Shown piece by piece: positions 16,168 through 24,291 of a stretch of DNA of 64,000 bases. Origin of the DNA: Amycolatopsis granulosa (GTDB lineage: Bacteria; Actinomycetota; Actinomycetes; Mycobacteriales; Pseudonocardiaceae); contig NZ_JAANOV010000001.1 of NCBI RefSeq assembly GCF_011758745.1, positions 2,356,001 through 2,420,000 of the forward strand, given 5' to 3'. Each line of letters opens with the position of its first letter. The first letter of the stretch is position 1. Position numbers and translations under genes: made by a program. Below the pieces are notes generated by a model. That model ran no database searches, had not been told where the DNA came from, and saw only the letters and a program-made list of their open reading frames with translations.

Positions 16168-17607
16168 ATGACACAGCCGGACAGCGGGTACTCCCGCCGC
16201 AGGTACGAGGCCGAGGTCTACGCCGAAACGGCGGGCAAGTCGGCCGGGAAGTTCTTCCGCCCGGACCCCGCGGCGGTCGCGGGCAAGTACTCGACCAAGT
16301 CGGCCGAGATCTACACGACCAAGCTACAAGCCGAGGGCGGCGGCTACCGCGACGGGCTGGCTCCGTCGGACATGCGGTACGAGTCGATGCCGCACCAGCA
16401 GCTGGCCGAGATGGTCAAAGCCTCCTCGCCAGAGGAGGTCGACGAGCAGGGCGTCATCGTCAACGACCTCGGCAACGCGTTCGGCGAGATGTCGACCGCG
16501 CTCCGGCAGGGGGTCGCCAAGGAGCAGGCCGGCTGGCAGGGCAACGGCGCGTCGTCGGCGTTCGGGTACTTCACCACCCTGGCGGGCTGGGCGGACACCT
16601 CGCGCGACGCGGCGTTCCTGTCGGCCAACCGGTATTCGCAGACCTCCGCGGCGCTGGTCGACGCACGCAACAAGATGCCGGAACCGGCGGGCCGCACGGT
16701 CGAGGAGTCGGTCGCCACCGCGCGCCGGCAACTGGTCGGCGGTGACTGGGAGGCCGCGAGCGCCACCATGAACGACATGCAGAACCAGGCCGCGCTGCAG
16801 CACCAGGCGCAGCAGCAGGCCGCGGCGGTCCTGGCGCAGCGGGACGTCATGCTCCACTCGGGCGGCTCCACCCAGCCGGTCTACGCGACGCCGACCGCGC
16901 CGGCCGGCACCGGTCAGCGCACCGCTCCGCAGTTCCCCTCCGACGACCACACCGTCGCGGCCCACGCGGGCGGTGTCGGCCCGATGGGCGCGCCGACGGG
17001 AACCGTGCGGACCACGGCGGGCATCGCACCGCCCAGCACGGCACTGCCCAGCGGCGCCGGATCGGCCACCGGTGCCGTGCCGCCCGGCGGCTGGGCCGAC
17101 GCGGGCGGTGGCTGGGGTCGTTCCCCCGCGCCCACCGTGCCCGGCAGCAGCACCGCGGCATCGGCAGGTGCGGGGATGATGCCGGTCGCCCCGGGCCAGG
17201 CCGAGCAGAACCGCACGGCACCGCGGCCGGGTTCGGGTGGGGGCCGGACGGGATCGTCTCCGTACGGGGGCGGTGGCGGGGGCGGCCGCGCCGCCGGGGG
17301 CGCGGGCGGCCGTCTCGGCGGTGCCGCCGGTGCGGAACGGGCTCCCGGCCGCAGGGCCGGGATCGGCGAGCCCGGCGCGCGGGCCGCGGCGGAAAGCGCC
17401 GGCAGCGGCCGGGCGGGAGCCGCCGGGAAGGCGGGCACGTCCGGGGCCCCGGGCGTGGGTCCGGCGGGCGGCAAGAAGAAGGACGAGGACAAGGACCACG
17501 AGCGCGCCGCGTACCTGCTCGAGGACGACCCGGACAGCATCTTCGGCCTCGACGGCGCCACGGACGAGAACGGCAACCGCATCAGCCCGCCGGTGATCGG
17601 CGGGTGA
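16168..17607 (+). CDS. PPE-like / WXG-containing putative ESX substrate
   Basis: 479 residues. A helical N-terminal region of about 230 residues contains GWQGNG (Trp123) between helices, the WXG turn of ESX substrates, and a Gln/Ala-rich helix (QHQAQQQAAA). Residues about 235-440 are low complexity, rich in Gly, Ala, Pro and Ser. The last 35 residues are acidic and ordered-looking (AYLLEDDPDSIFGLDG ... PPVIGG), a tail common in Pseudonocardiaceae homologues to my knowledge. It follows espG by 59 bp with GGGAGCCAGGGGAGG as ribosome site. Secretion via a distant ESX locus is inferred. Confidence 0.75.
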   Translation: MTQPDSGYSRRRYEAEVYAETAGKSAGKFFRPDPAAVAGKYSTKSAEIYTTKLQAEGGGYRDGLAPSDMRYESMPHQQLAEMVKASSPEEVDEQGVIVNDLGNAFGEMSTALRQGVAKEQAGWQGNGASSAFGYFTTLAGWADTSRDAAFLSANRYSQTSAALVDARNKMPEPAGRTVEESVATARRQLVGGDWEAASATMNDMQNQAALQHQAQQQAAAVLAQRDVMLHSGGSTQPVYATPTAPAGTGQRTAPQFPSDDHTVAAHAGGVGPMGAPTGTVRTTAGIAPPSTALPSGAGSATGAVPPGGWADAGGGWGRSPAPTVPGSSTAASAGAGMMPVAPGQAEQNRTAPRPGSGGGRTGSSPYGGGGGGGRAAGGAGGRLGGAAGAERAPGRRAGIGEPGARAAAESAGSGRAGAAGKAGTSGAPGVGPAGGKKKDEDKDHERAAYLLEDDPDSIFGLDGATDENGNRISPPVIGG

Positions 17608-17616
17608 CGCCGGGAA

Positions 17617-18246
17617 TCAGCCGCCCGCGATGAAGCCGCGCACCGAGTTCGCCACCAGCTCCACCGCGATCGCGGCCAGGAGCAGGCCCGCGATCTTCGC
17701 GAGCAGGGTGATACCGCTTTCCCGGATGACCCGGATCACCAGGCCGGAGAACCGCATGGCCGCGTAGATCACGAGGTGCACCGCGACGATCGCGCACGCC
17801 AGCGCGACGTAGGCACCAACGTGCCCGGCCGCTTGCCGGGCGAAGACGATCGTCGCGGCGATGGCGCCCGGCCCGGCCAGCAGCGGAGTGCCCAGCGGCA
17901 CCAGCGCGACGTTGACGTCCTCGACCACGTTGGGCTCGCTCGTCGCGCCGCGTCCGGTCAGCAGGTCCAGCGCGATCAGCAGCAACAGCAGGCCGCCGGC
18001 GCCCTGCAGCGCCGGCACCCCGATCCCGAGGTAGGCGAGGATGGCCTGCCCCGCGATCGCGAACAACGAGATCACCAGCAGCGACACCAGCGCCGCCTGC
18101 CGGGCGGCGCGTGCCCGCACCGCCGGTGGCTTGCGGCCGACCAGGCTCAGGAACACCGGCACCGTCCCCGGCGGGTCCATGATCACGACTAGCGTGATGG
18201 ACGACGCCAGAAACAGCTTCACGTCGAAGAAGTCGGCGACGGCCAA
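17617..18246 (-). CDS. MarC family integral membrane protein
   Basis: 209 residues with six hydrophobic segments, as in MarC/NAAT proteins. The signature ITLVVIMDPPGTVPVFLSL lies near the N terminus. TTG was taken as start because GGTGGG precedes it at about 8 nt; a GTG eight codons later would give the more typical N terminus. It begins 2 nt after the stop of the PHP gene, so the two are cotranscribed. MarC substrates are not established; the old multiple-antibiotic-resistance link has been withdrawn. Confidence 0.88.
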   Translation of the reverse strand: MAVADFFDVKLFLASSITLVVIMDPPGTVPVFLSLVGRKPPAVRARAARQAALVSLLVISLFAIAGQAILAYLGIGVPALQGAGGLLLLLIALDLLTGRGATSEPNVVEDVNVALVPLGTPLLAGPGAIAATIVFARQAAGHVGAYVALACAIVAVHLVIYAAMRFSGLVIRVIRESGITLLAKIAGLLLAAIAVELVANSVRGFIAGG

Positions 18247-18248
18247 GG

Positions 18249-19097
18249 TCAGCCCACCGCGATCTGGGCGCCCGACGCCTTGTCGATCAACGCCTCGAAC
18301 TGGTCCGGATCGGTGTTCTCGGCACCGATGGGGATCGTCTTGTTGGTTCCGTGGTAGTCGCTCGATCCGGTCCGCACCAGCCCCAGCTCACCGGCCAGCC
18401 CGCGCAGCTCGGCGCGCGTCCCCTCGTCGTGGTTGGGGTGGTCGACCTCGAGCCCGGTCAGGCCGATCTCCGCCAGGTCGGCGATCACCTCCGGCGAGAC
18501 GATCCGGCCGCGGCTGCGCGCGAACGGGTGCGCGAACACCGTCACACCGCCGGCCTCGGCGATCATCTCGATCGCCCGCTCCACCGGCGTGTCCTGCCGC
18601 GGCAGGTAGTAGCCGCGGCCGCCGCCGAGGTACTCGGCGAACGCCTGGTCCACACTGGTCACCAGCCCGGCCCGCACCAGTGCCTGCGCGAGGTGCGGCC
18701 GCCCGGCCGGCGAGTCCGGTCCGAGGGAGTCGAGCAGCTCGTCCGGATCGATCGGCAGTCCGTCGGCCGCCATCCGCACCGCCATCGCCCGCAGCCGGGT
18801 GCGACGTTCCTGGCGCAGCCGGGTCTGCTCGGCCACGATCGCCGGCGCGGTCGGGTCGAACAGGTAGGCCAGCAGGTGGATGCTGATGCCGAGACTGCTC
18901 ACGCAGGACAGTTCCGCTCCCGGCACGAGCGTGAGGCCTGGCGGGAGCGCGGCGGCCGCCTCGGCCCAGCCGGCAGTGGTGTCGTGATCGGTCAGTGCGA
19001 CCACGTCGAGCCCGGCGGCGGCGGCCGTGGCCACGAGTTCGGCGGGAGTGTCCGTGCCGTCCGACACGGTGGAGTGGGTGTGCAGGTCGATGCGCAT
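18249..19097 (-). CDS. PHP-domain phosphoesterase
   Basis: 282 residues. PHP motifs: HTH at 6-8, TDHD at 37-40, Glu in GAELSC, FAHP near 194 and SDYHG near 258, supplying a trinuclear metal site. Closest recognisable group is the YciV/TrpH-type PHP phosphoesterases, which cleave 3',5'-nucleoside bisphosphates and short 5'-RNA. The start ATG is followed by the canonical RIDLHTHST. Operon with marC. Confidence 0.9.
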   Translation of the reverse strand: MRIDLHTHSTVSDGTDTPAELVATAAAAGLDVVALTDHDTTAGWAEAAAALPPGLTLVPGAELSCVSSLGISIHLLAYLFDPTAPAIVAEQTRLRQERRTRLRAMAVRMAADGLPIDPDELLDSLGPDSPAGRPHLAQALVRAGLVTSVDQAFAEYLGGGRGYYLPRQDTPVERAIEMIAEAGGVTVFAHPFARSRGRIVSPEVIADLAEIGLTGLEVDHPNHDEGTRAELRGLAGELGLVRTGSSDYHGTNKTIPIGAENTDPDQFEALIDKASGAQIAVG

Positions 19098-19153
19098 CGC
19101 CCTACATTGTCGCCTACCCGGCCGGCAGGCCGCCGACCAGGCACGACGACCGG

Positions 19154-19714
19154 TCAGCCGACGATCTTCTTGCCGCGCGCGAGACGCTGCGCCTTGATCA
19201 TCGAGAAGCGCTCGCTCTGCTTGTGCTTGTCGCCGAACACGAGCTCGGAGATGGTGTCGTAGAAGTCCTCGGGGCTCGGCAGGAACTCGATGCGGTTCAG
19301 TGCCTGGATCTGACCCGCGGACTCGACCACGACCGTGCCGTAGCCGAACATCCGGCCCCACCACGTGCGCTCGTAGGTCAGGTCGGTGACCTTGGAGATC
19401 GGCATCATGGCGACCTTCGTGGTGAAGACACCGGTGGTGAGCACGAACCGCTTGTCGGTGACCACCAGGCGTTCGACCCACCACTCGATGACCTTGAACG
19501 CGTACACGAGGACCACCAGCAGCGCCGCGTACCAGAGGATGTTCTGGACCACCCACAGCGACGGCGGCAGCAGGTAGGACACCATGACGCAGATCGCGAG
19601 CAGGGCGATCGCCTCGAACGTGTCCCAGGCGAGGTACGCCCAGTGCCTGCGAACCCGGACGACGCGCCGCTCGGTGTCGAGCAGGTACTCGTCGGGGTCC
19701 CGTGGGGCGAACAT
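19154..19714 (-). CDS. PH-domain (YdbT-like) membrane protein
   Basis: 186 residues from ATG; a TTG one codon upstream is possible. Two adjacent hydrophobic segments at about 32-52 and 57-77 form a hairpin, then a bacterial PH-like domain with VTDKRFVLTTGVFTTKVAMMPISKVTDL, typical of DUF304 proteins. The C-terminal tail is basic (KHKQSERFSMIKAQRLARGKK). Cytoplasmic-facing domain inferred. Function unknown. Confidence 0.85.
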   Translation of the reverse strand: MFAPRDPDEYLLDTERRVVRVRRHWAYLAWDTFEAIALLAICVMVSYLLPPSLWVVQNILWYAALLVVLVYAFKVIEWWVERLVVTDKRFVLTTGVFTTKVAMMPISKVTDLTYERTWWGRMFGYGTVVVESAGQIQALNRIEFLPSPEDFYDTISELVFGDKHKQSERFSMIKAQRLARGKKIVG

Positions 19715-19734
19715 CAAGCCAGCCTACCGGCCGA

Positions 19735-19899
19735 CTACGAAGTGAACACGTTGCTGACGAAGGTGATGACGGCTTCGGCCGATTCACGCAGGAAGCCGAC
19801 GATGTTGCCGACGAGGTTGGCCGCGTTGGCCGGCTGGGCGATCACGAAGAACAGCACCAACGCGATACCCACGAGCCCGGCAATCTTCTTCGCGTTCAC
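19735..19899 (-). CDS. 54-residue membrane peptide
   Basis: GTG start, 54 codons, stop TAG. The sequence begins MNAKKIAGLVGIALVLFFV, a Lys-anchored hydrophobic stretch ending in IAQPANAA, then an amphipathic helix (IVGFLRESAEAVITFVSNVF). The hydrophobic core plus PANAA could be a signal peptide (cleavage after ANA) or a single membrane span. I recall similar short genes in related genomes, but the family is unnamed. It lies 20 bp upstream of the PH-domain gene on the same strand, so it probably shares its mRNA. Confidence 0.7.
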   Translation of the reverse strand: MNAKKIAGLVGIALVLFFVIAQPANAANLVGNIVGFLRESAEAVITFVSNVFTS

Positions 19900-20057
19900 A
19901 AGATCAATCCCGTCTCTTACTCCGGCATCGGACTGGCAAGGTCACCAGTAACGTTGTACCGCACTCCGCAGTGTTACGGGAGGTAAGTCCCGCGCTTGGG
20001 TCAGTGTCCGGGTGTGATCTCATCGGTCGATTACTCTCCGCTTCCACCCTGCCGGGC

Positions 20058-20063
20058 TAGGCT
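20058..20063 (+). promoter_or_regulatory. -10 box, leaderless Nudix gene
   Basis: TAGGCT ends 6 nt before the ATG of the Nudix gene, and no ribosome site is present. This implies transcription starts at or next to the start codon. Confidence 0.5.
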
Positions 20064-20069
20064 GCGGTC

Positions 20070-20471
20070 ATGAGCGCGAGCGGCCGGGCCCGGGTGCGGT
20101 GCGTGGGCGGGATCGTGCACGATCCGGCGGGCCGGCTGCTGCTGGTCAAGCGCGCGAACGAGCCCGGGCGCGGGCTGTGGTCGATCCCCGGCGGACGGGT
20201 GGAGCCGGGGGAAACCGACGGCGCGGCCCTGGTCCGGGAGATGCGCGAGGAGACCGGTCTGCGGGTGCGGCCGGACGAGCTGGCGGGCCACGTGGTCCGT
20301 GGCCGCTACGAGATCTACGACTACGTCTGCCACGTCGAGGGCGGTGTGCTGCGCGCCGGGGACGACGCGGCGGACGCGCGCTGGGTCGACGCGGCGGCCT
20401 TCGCGGCACTCGCCTTGACCGATGGGCTGGCCGACACGCTCCGCGGCTGGGCGATGCTCCCGCGCTGCTGA
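20070..20471 (+). CDS. Nudix hydrolase
   Basis: 133 residues. The Nudix box GxxxxxETxGAAxREMREETGL is complete at about 41-64 (GGRVEPGETD, REMREETG). The N terminus VRCVGGIVHDPAGRLLLVKRANEPGRGLWSIPGG is that of MutT/ADP-ribose-type enzymes. Substrate unknown. Convergent with an acyl-CoA ligase gene across the 21-bp repeat array. Confidence 0.92.
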   Translation: MSASGRARVRCVGGIVHDPAGRLLLVKRANEPGRGLWSIPGGRVEPGETDGAALVREMREETGLRVRPDELAGHVVRGRYEIYDYVCHVEGGVLRAGDDAADARWVDAAAFAALALTDGLADTLRGWAMLPRC

Positions 20472-20530
20472 TTGCGCTTTCCGCCGGACTGCGCGTCCCC
20501 GCCCGACCCGCGGGACGCCTCCGCCCAGCC

Positions 20531-20735
20531 AACACCCCGCCCGCAACGGCAAACACGCCAACCCGAACAGCGAACACGCCACCCACCCGGCGTGTTCGCC
20601 GCTCCCCGCGGCGTGTTTGCCGCTGGCGGCGGCGTGTTTGCCGCTCCCGGTGGTGTGTTTGCCGCTCCCGGTGGTGTGTTTGCCGCGCGCGGCGGCGTGT
20701 TCGGCGCTCGTGGCGGCGTGTTGGGTGCTCAGCCC
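20531..20735. repeat. 21-bp tandem repeat array, inverted then direct
   Basis: Seven direct units of 21 bp run from 20589 to 20735, core GGYGTGTTTGCCGCTCCCGGT, successive units starting at 20589, 20610, 20631, 20652, 20673, 20694 and 20715. Three units in the opposite orientation (AACACGCC at 20531, 20552, 20573) precede them, also at 21-bp spacing. The two arms meet at about 20581-20588 and can pair into a long hairpin. The last unit runs into the 3' end of the acyl-CoA ligase gene. It sits between convergent genes. A related two-unit copy occurs at 39163. Confidence 0.85.
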
Positions 20736-22321
20736 TGGATGCGTGCCTCCGCGCCGCCCCACTCGCGTTCCCGCAGCTGGAACTTCTGGATCTTGCCGGT
20801 CGAGGTCTTCGGCAGCGCGTCCAGGAACTCGACCTGGTCCGGCACCTTGAAGCGCGCGATCTGGCTGCGCACGTGCGCCCGCAGCTCGTCCGCCGACACC
20901 GATGCCCCCGGCCGCAACACGACGTACGCCTTCGGCCGCTCGCCCCACTTCTCGTCCGGCACGCCGACGACCGCTACCTCCGCCACGGCCTCGTGCGAGT
21001 CCAGCGCCGCCTCGACCTCGATCGTGGAGATGTTCTCGCCCCCGGAGACGATGATGTCCTTGGCGCGGTCGCGCAGCTGGATGTAGCCATCGGGGTGCCA
21101 CACGCCCAGATCGCCGGAGTGGAACCAGCCGCCGCGGAACGCCTTCTCCGTCGCCTCCGGGTCGGCGAAGTAGCCGGACATCACGTTGTTGCCGCGCATC
21201 ACGACCTCGCCCATCGTGGCCCCGTCGCGGGGCACGTCGCGCATCTGCTCGTCAACCACGCGGATCCCGTCGGTGACCACCATGCCGACGCCCTGCCGCG
21301 CCATCAGCGTGCTGCGCTGGGCGATGTCCAGACCGAGCCACCCCTCCTGCGGCTCGCACACCGTGTACGGGCCGTACGTCTCGGTCAGCCCGTACACGTG
21401 CACCAGCCGGGCGCCGAGGTCGGTCATCCGGCGGATCACGGTCGGCGACGGCGGTGCGCCCGCCGTGGTCACCACCACCTCGCGCGCGAGCGGGTGCGCG
21501 CCCGAGTAGCCGGCGATCGTGTTCAGCACCGTCGGCGCGCCGTTGAGGTGCGTGATCCGCTCGGTGTCCAGCAGCCGCCAGATCTCCGCCGCGTCGACCG
21601 CCCGCAGGCACACGTGCGTGCCGCCGATCGCCGTGACCGCCCACGTGGTGCACCAGCCGTTGCAGTGGAACATCGGGAGCGTCCACAGGTACCGCGACTC
21701 CGGCGAGTGCCCCGAATGGATGATCTCCGCGAGCGAGTTCAGGTAGGCGCCGCGGTGGTGGTACTGGACGCCCTTGGGCCGCCCGGTGGTGCCGGACGTG
21801 TAGTTGATCGAGATCGTGGACCGCTCGTCCGCGACACGCCACGGCAGCGGCTCGTCGCTGCCGCGCGCCAGCAGCTCGTCGTAGGTGATGCCGCCGACGG
21901 CCGGGTCGGGAACAGCTCCGTCGACGACGGTCACGATGTCCACCGCGGCGTCGCGCGGCACCGAGGAGTGCAGTGCGGCGTCGACGACCAGCACCTTCGC
22001 GCCGGAGTGCTCGAGGATGTAGCGGATCTCGGCCGCCGCGAGCCGGGTGTTGATCGCCACCAGCACCGCGCCGGCGAGCGGCACCGCGAAGTGCGCGACC
22101 AGCATCTCCGGGATGTTCGGCAGCAGGTAGGCGACCCGGTCACCGGGCTCGACGCCGCTCGCCCGCAGCGCGTGCGCCACCCGGGTGGTCTCGGCGGCGA
22201 ACTCGCGGTAGCTCACCCGGCGCTCGCCGTGGACGATCGCCTCCTTGTCGCCGAAGACCTCGGCGGATCGCTCCAGGAAGGCCAGCGGGGTGAGCGGGGT
22301 GAACCACGTGTCCTCAGCCAT
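20729..22321 (-). CDS. fatty-acyl-CoA synthetase (AMP-forming)
   Basis: 530 residues. Adenylate-forming signatures in order: TSGTTGRPKG at 175-184, YGLTE near 318, SGDLGVWHPDGY with the RDRAKD hinge near 420, GGENIS, and the catalytic Lys segment TSTGKIQKF near 512-520. Length and the QYHHRGAYLNSL region resemble medium-chain acyl-CoA ligases of the AlkK group. Reaction: acid + ATP + CoA to acyl-CoA. Start ATG is set by GTGAGGAT upstream. It is third in an operon after MaoC and DUF2332 genes, suggesting acyl-CoA catabolism. Confidence 0.9.
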   Translation of the reverse strand: MAEDTWFTPLTPLAFLERSAEVFGDKEAIVHGERRVSYREFAAETTRVAHALRASGVEPGDRVAYLLPNIPEMLVAHFAVPLAGAVLVAINTRLAAAEIRYILEHSGAKVLVVDAALHSSVPRDAAVDIVTVVDGAVPDPAVGGITYDELLARGSDEPLPWRVADERSTISINYTSGTTGRPKGVQYHHRGAYLNSLAEIIHSGHSPESRYLWTLPMFHCNGWCTTWAVTAIGGTHVCLRAVDAAEIWRLLDTERITHLNGAPTVLNTIAGYSGAHPLAREVVVTTAGAPPSPTVIRRMTDLGARLVHVYGLTETYGPYTVCEPQEGWLGLDIAQRSTLMARQGVGMVVTDGIRVVDEQMRDVPRDGATMGEVVMRGNNVMSGYFADPEATEKAFRGGWFHSGDLGVWHPDGYIQLRDRAKDIIVSGGENISTIEVEAALDSHEAVAEVAVVGVPDEKWGERPKAYVVLRPGASVSADELRAHVRSQIARFKVPDQVEFLDALPKTSTGKIQKFQLREREWGGAEARIQG

Positions 22322-22360
22322 GACGACATCCTCACCGCAGTGGCGGCCATCACACAACAG

Positions 22361-23464
22361 CTAGGCGGCCAGCCAGGTCATCCGGGCGCCGTAGCGGGTG
22401 GTGCGGGCCAGCGCGACGGCGTCCCAGCCACCGGCGACCGGTCGCGCGAGGCCCAGCGTGGTCAGCCCGTCCGCGGCGAAGGCCAGCTCGTCCCGGCCCG
22501 GCAGGACCGCCGACAGACCGTGCTCGTAGGTCTCGTCCATGACCCACCACAGTGGACGGGACTCGCCCAGGGCCGCGAGCTTGGACCGGAACTCCGCGCG
22601 GTCACCGTCCGGTATGTGCCCCATCGTCCGGCTGGTGAGCACCACCAGCGGCAGCTCGGCGGGGAACCGGGAGACGGCCTCGTCGAACCCGCCGACCGCG
22701 TCCGCGGCGATGATCTCCGGCGGCGACTTGCGCTGGGCGAGCGCGGCCGCCCGCAGCAACCGCACCCGGTCCGGCTGGTCGGCCCAGACGCACGCCTCCA
22801 GCCACGCCAGCTCGTCCTCATCGGACAGATCGATCGGCTGCGGGTCGAGACCGGCGCGGGCCGCGACCGTGAGCTTCTTCGGCAGCTTCGGCAGCGTCGC
22901 GCCGGGCGCCAGGTCCAGCGCACAGTGCAGGCCGACCGCCGCCTTCGCCGGGCCGGCCACCAGCTGCTCACCGCCGTCGCACTGGTAGCGGTAGGCGAAC
23001 TTGTCCATGCCGAGCAGCAGGCCGCCCGCGGTGCCCACCTCGAGCAGCGCGATCTTGCCGCCGGCCTGCTTGGCGGCCATCGCGACCGCCGGGAACGCGC
23101 ACGCGGCCCGGCGCACCTCGTTGTTCGCCAGCGACCGGGACGCGAGCATCTCCGCCGCGACATCGGCGTTGGCGAGCAGGAACTCGCGGAACACCGCCCA
23201 GGTCCCGTCGTCCACGCCGTCGAACCCGCCCAGCGACGGGTAGTAGCGCGACAGCGGGTGGATCGGATCGGCCTGGATGAGCCGGTGCGCGACCGCGAAC
23301 AGCAGCGCGGGACTGGCACTGTCCGGCGCGGCGGCAAGCAGGCCGGCCACCTCGTCGTCCTCGGCGGCCCGGGACGCGAGGTATTCGTAGAGCGGCGACT
23401 CGTCCGCCGCGCCCCCCGCGAACTCCGCCAGCTGCCGCTTGGCCCCGGTCAGCCCGATCGCCAC
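22361..23464 (-). CDS. DUF2332 family protein
   Basis: 367 residues from GTG with GGGAGG at 5 nt. DUF2332 hallmarks: HRLIQADPIHPLSRYYPSLGG near 85, EVGTAGGLLLGMDKF near 170, and SRTMGHIPDGDRAEF near 290. The EVGxxxGLLL stretch resembles a nucleotide-binding loop but no reaction is established. It sits between MaoC and the acyl-CoA ligase, an arrangement that suggests lipid metabolism. Confidence 0.88.
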   Translation of the reverse strand: MAIGLTGAKRQLAEFAGGAADESPLYEYLASRAAEDDEVAGLLAAAPDSASPALLFAVAHRLIQADPIHPLSRYYPSLGGFDGVDDGTWAVFREFLLANADVAAEMLASRSLANNEVRRAACAFPAVAMAAKQAGGKIALLEVGTAGGLLLGMDKFAYRYQCDGGEQLVAGPAKAAVGLHCALDLAPGATLPKLPKKLTVAARAGLDPQPIDLSDEDELAWLEACVWADQPDRVRLLRAAALAQRKSPPEIIAADAVGGFDEAVSRFPAELPLVVLTSRTMGHIPDGDRAEFRSKLAALGESRPLWWVMDETYEHGLSAVLPGRDELAFAADGLTTLGLARPVAGGWDAVALARTTRYGARMTWLAA

Positions 23465-23474
23465 CGGCCCTCCC

Positions 23475-23978
23475 TCACTCGTGCGGAACGGGACGGCCCG
23501 GCTGCTCGCCCCCGCGCGCCTCACCGTAGTTCTGCTTCGGCACCAGAACCTTACGCCGGAAAACGCACACTACCGTGCCGTCCTGCTTGTAGCCCCGGGT
23601 CTCCACGTACACCACGCCGCGGTCGTCCTTGGACTTCGACGGCGTCTTCTCCAGCACCTCGGTCTCACCGTAGATGGTGTCGCCGTGGAACGTGGGCTTG
23701 ACGTGCCGCAGCGATTCGATCTCCAGGTTCGCGATCGCCTTGCCCGACACGTCCGGCACCGACATGCCCAGCAGCAGGGAGTAGATGTAGTTGCCCACCA
23801 CCACGTTCTTGCCGAAATCGGTGGTCTCGCCGGCGTAGTGGGCGTCCAGGTGCAGCGGGTGGTGGTTCATGGTGAGCAGGCAGAACAGGTGGTCGTCGTA
23901 TTCGGTCACCGTCTTGCCGGGCCAGTGCTTGTACACCGCGCCCACCTCGAACTCCTCGAAGTACCGCCCGAACTGCAC
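23475..23978 (-). CDS. MaoC-like hotdog dehydratase
   Basis: 167 residues from GTG with GGAGGT upstream. A single hotdog fold of R-hydratase type: RYFEEFEVGAVYKHWPGKTVTEYD, then MNHHPLHLDAHYA at 37-49, and KPTFHGDTIYGETEVLEK. In catalytic hydratases this loop reads roughly T-G-D-x-N-P-L-H; here it is T-M-N-H-H-P-L-H, so the usual Asp is Asn38 while His43 remains. Similar loops occur in methylmalyl/mesaconyl-CoA-type MaoC proteins. It is first in an operon with DUF2332 and acyl-CoA ligase genes. Confidence 0.87.
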   Translation of the reverse strand: MQFGRYFEEFEVGAVYKHWPGKTVTEYDDHLFCLLTMNHHPLHLDAHYAGETTDFGKNVVVGNYIYSLLLGMSVPDVSGKAIANLEIESLRHVKPTFHGDTIYGETEVLEKTPSKSKDDRGVVYVETRGYKQDGTVVCVFRRKVLVPKQNYGEARGGEQPGRPVPHE

Positions 23979-24041
23979 TGCTGGACCTCCCTGCGGGTAA
24001 CGCCACACCGACCTGGAGCGACGTCAGCTGATGTTGAGGAG

Positions 24042-24047
24042 TACCCT
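24042..24047 (+). promoter_or_regulatory. -10 box of corA transcript
   Basis: TACCCT ends 6 nt before an ATG at 24054 that opens a short reading frame. Spacing fits a leaderless start. Prediction by eye. Confidence 0.4.
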
Positions 24048-24122
24048 CGACCAATGGTGGCAGTGCGTCAACGCGACAGCCGCCACGTTGCCGGTCCGGC
24101 TGGAGGAGGTGAGGAACGCGCG

Positions 24123-24200
24123 ATGAGTAGTGGCGATAGTCCGCTCCCTAGTGAACCCAGCGTTTCCCTCCGGACGACCGGATCCCGTTTCCGTCGTTAG
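24123..24200 (+). CDS. candidate leader peptide upstream of corA
   Basis: 25 codons starting ATG with a very strong GGAGGAGGTGAGG site 6 nt upstream. The same frame is open from the leaderless-type ATG at 24054 (48 codons). The peptide is MSSGDSPLPSEPS followed by a basic end (TGSRFRR); Asp/Glu next to Pro are enriched in its first half. It ends 91 nt before the CorA start and just before a GC-rich hairpin. Leader peptides control Mg2+ transporter genes in enterobacteria (mgtL, corL), and acidic/Pro-rich ones sense Mg2+ through ribosome stability. Coding is not proven; high-GC DNA gives chance frames. Confidence 0.4.
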   Translation: MSSGDSPLPSEPSVSLRTTGSRFRR

Positions 24201-24229
24201 GCGCAATTTCCCGGGAAAACGCTGGTAGT

Positions 24230-24256
24230 GCCGGGCGGACACCTGTGCCGCCCGGC
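24230..24256 (+). terminator. GC-rich hairpin between leader peptide and corA
   Basis: GCCGGGCGG and CCGCCCGGC form a 9-bp perfect stem with a 9-nt loop. There is no U-run. It could be an attenuator, a Rho-related structure or part of a ribosome-controlled switch for corA. Confidence 0.45.
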
Positions 24257-24291
24257 GGTCGTGGTACGCACTGCGAAAGCCAGGAGATCCC

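Noticed and set aside
20531-20735. CRISPR-like array
   Set aside because: Units are contiguous without spacers and vary in sequence; no cas genes.
20472-20735. Coding heptapeptide repeat (GVFAAPG) reading through the array
   Set aside because: No start or SD, frame begins within a gene end, and the array has an inverted part that would not encode the same peptide.
20099-23701. A 1200-codon + strand open frame across the acyl-CoA ligase and DUF2332 genes
   Set aside because: Shadow of genes on the other strand; no domains or ribosome site.
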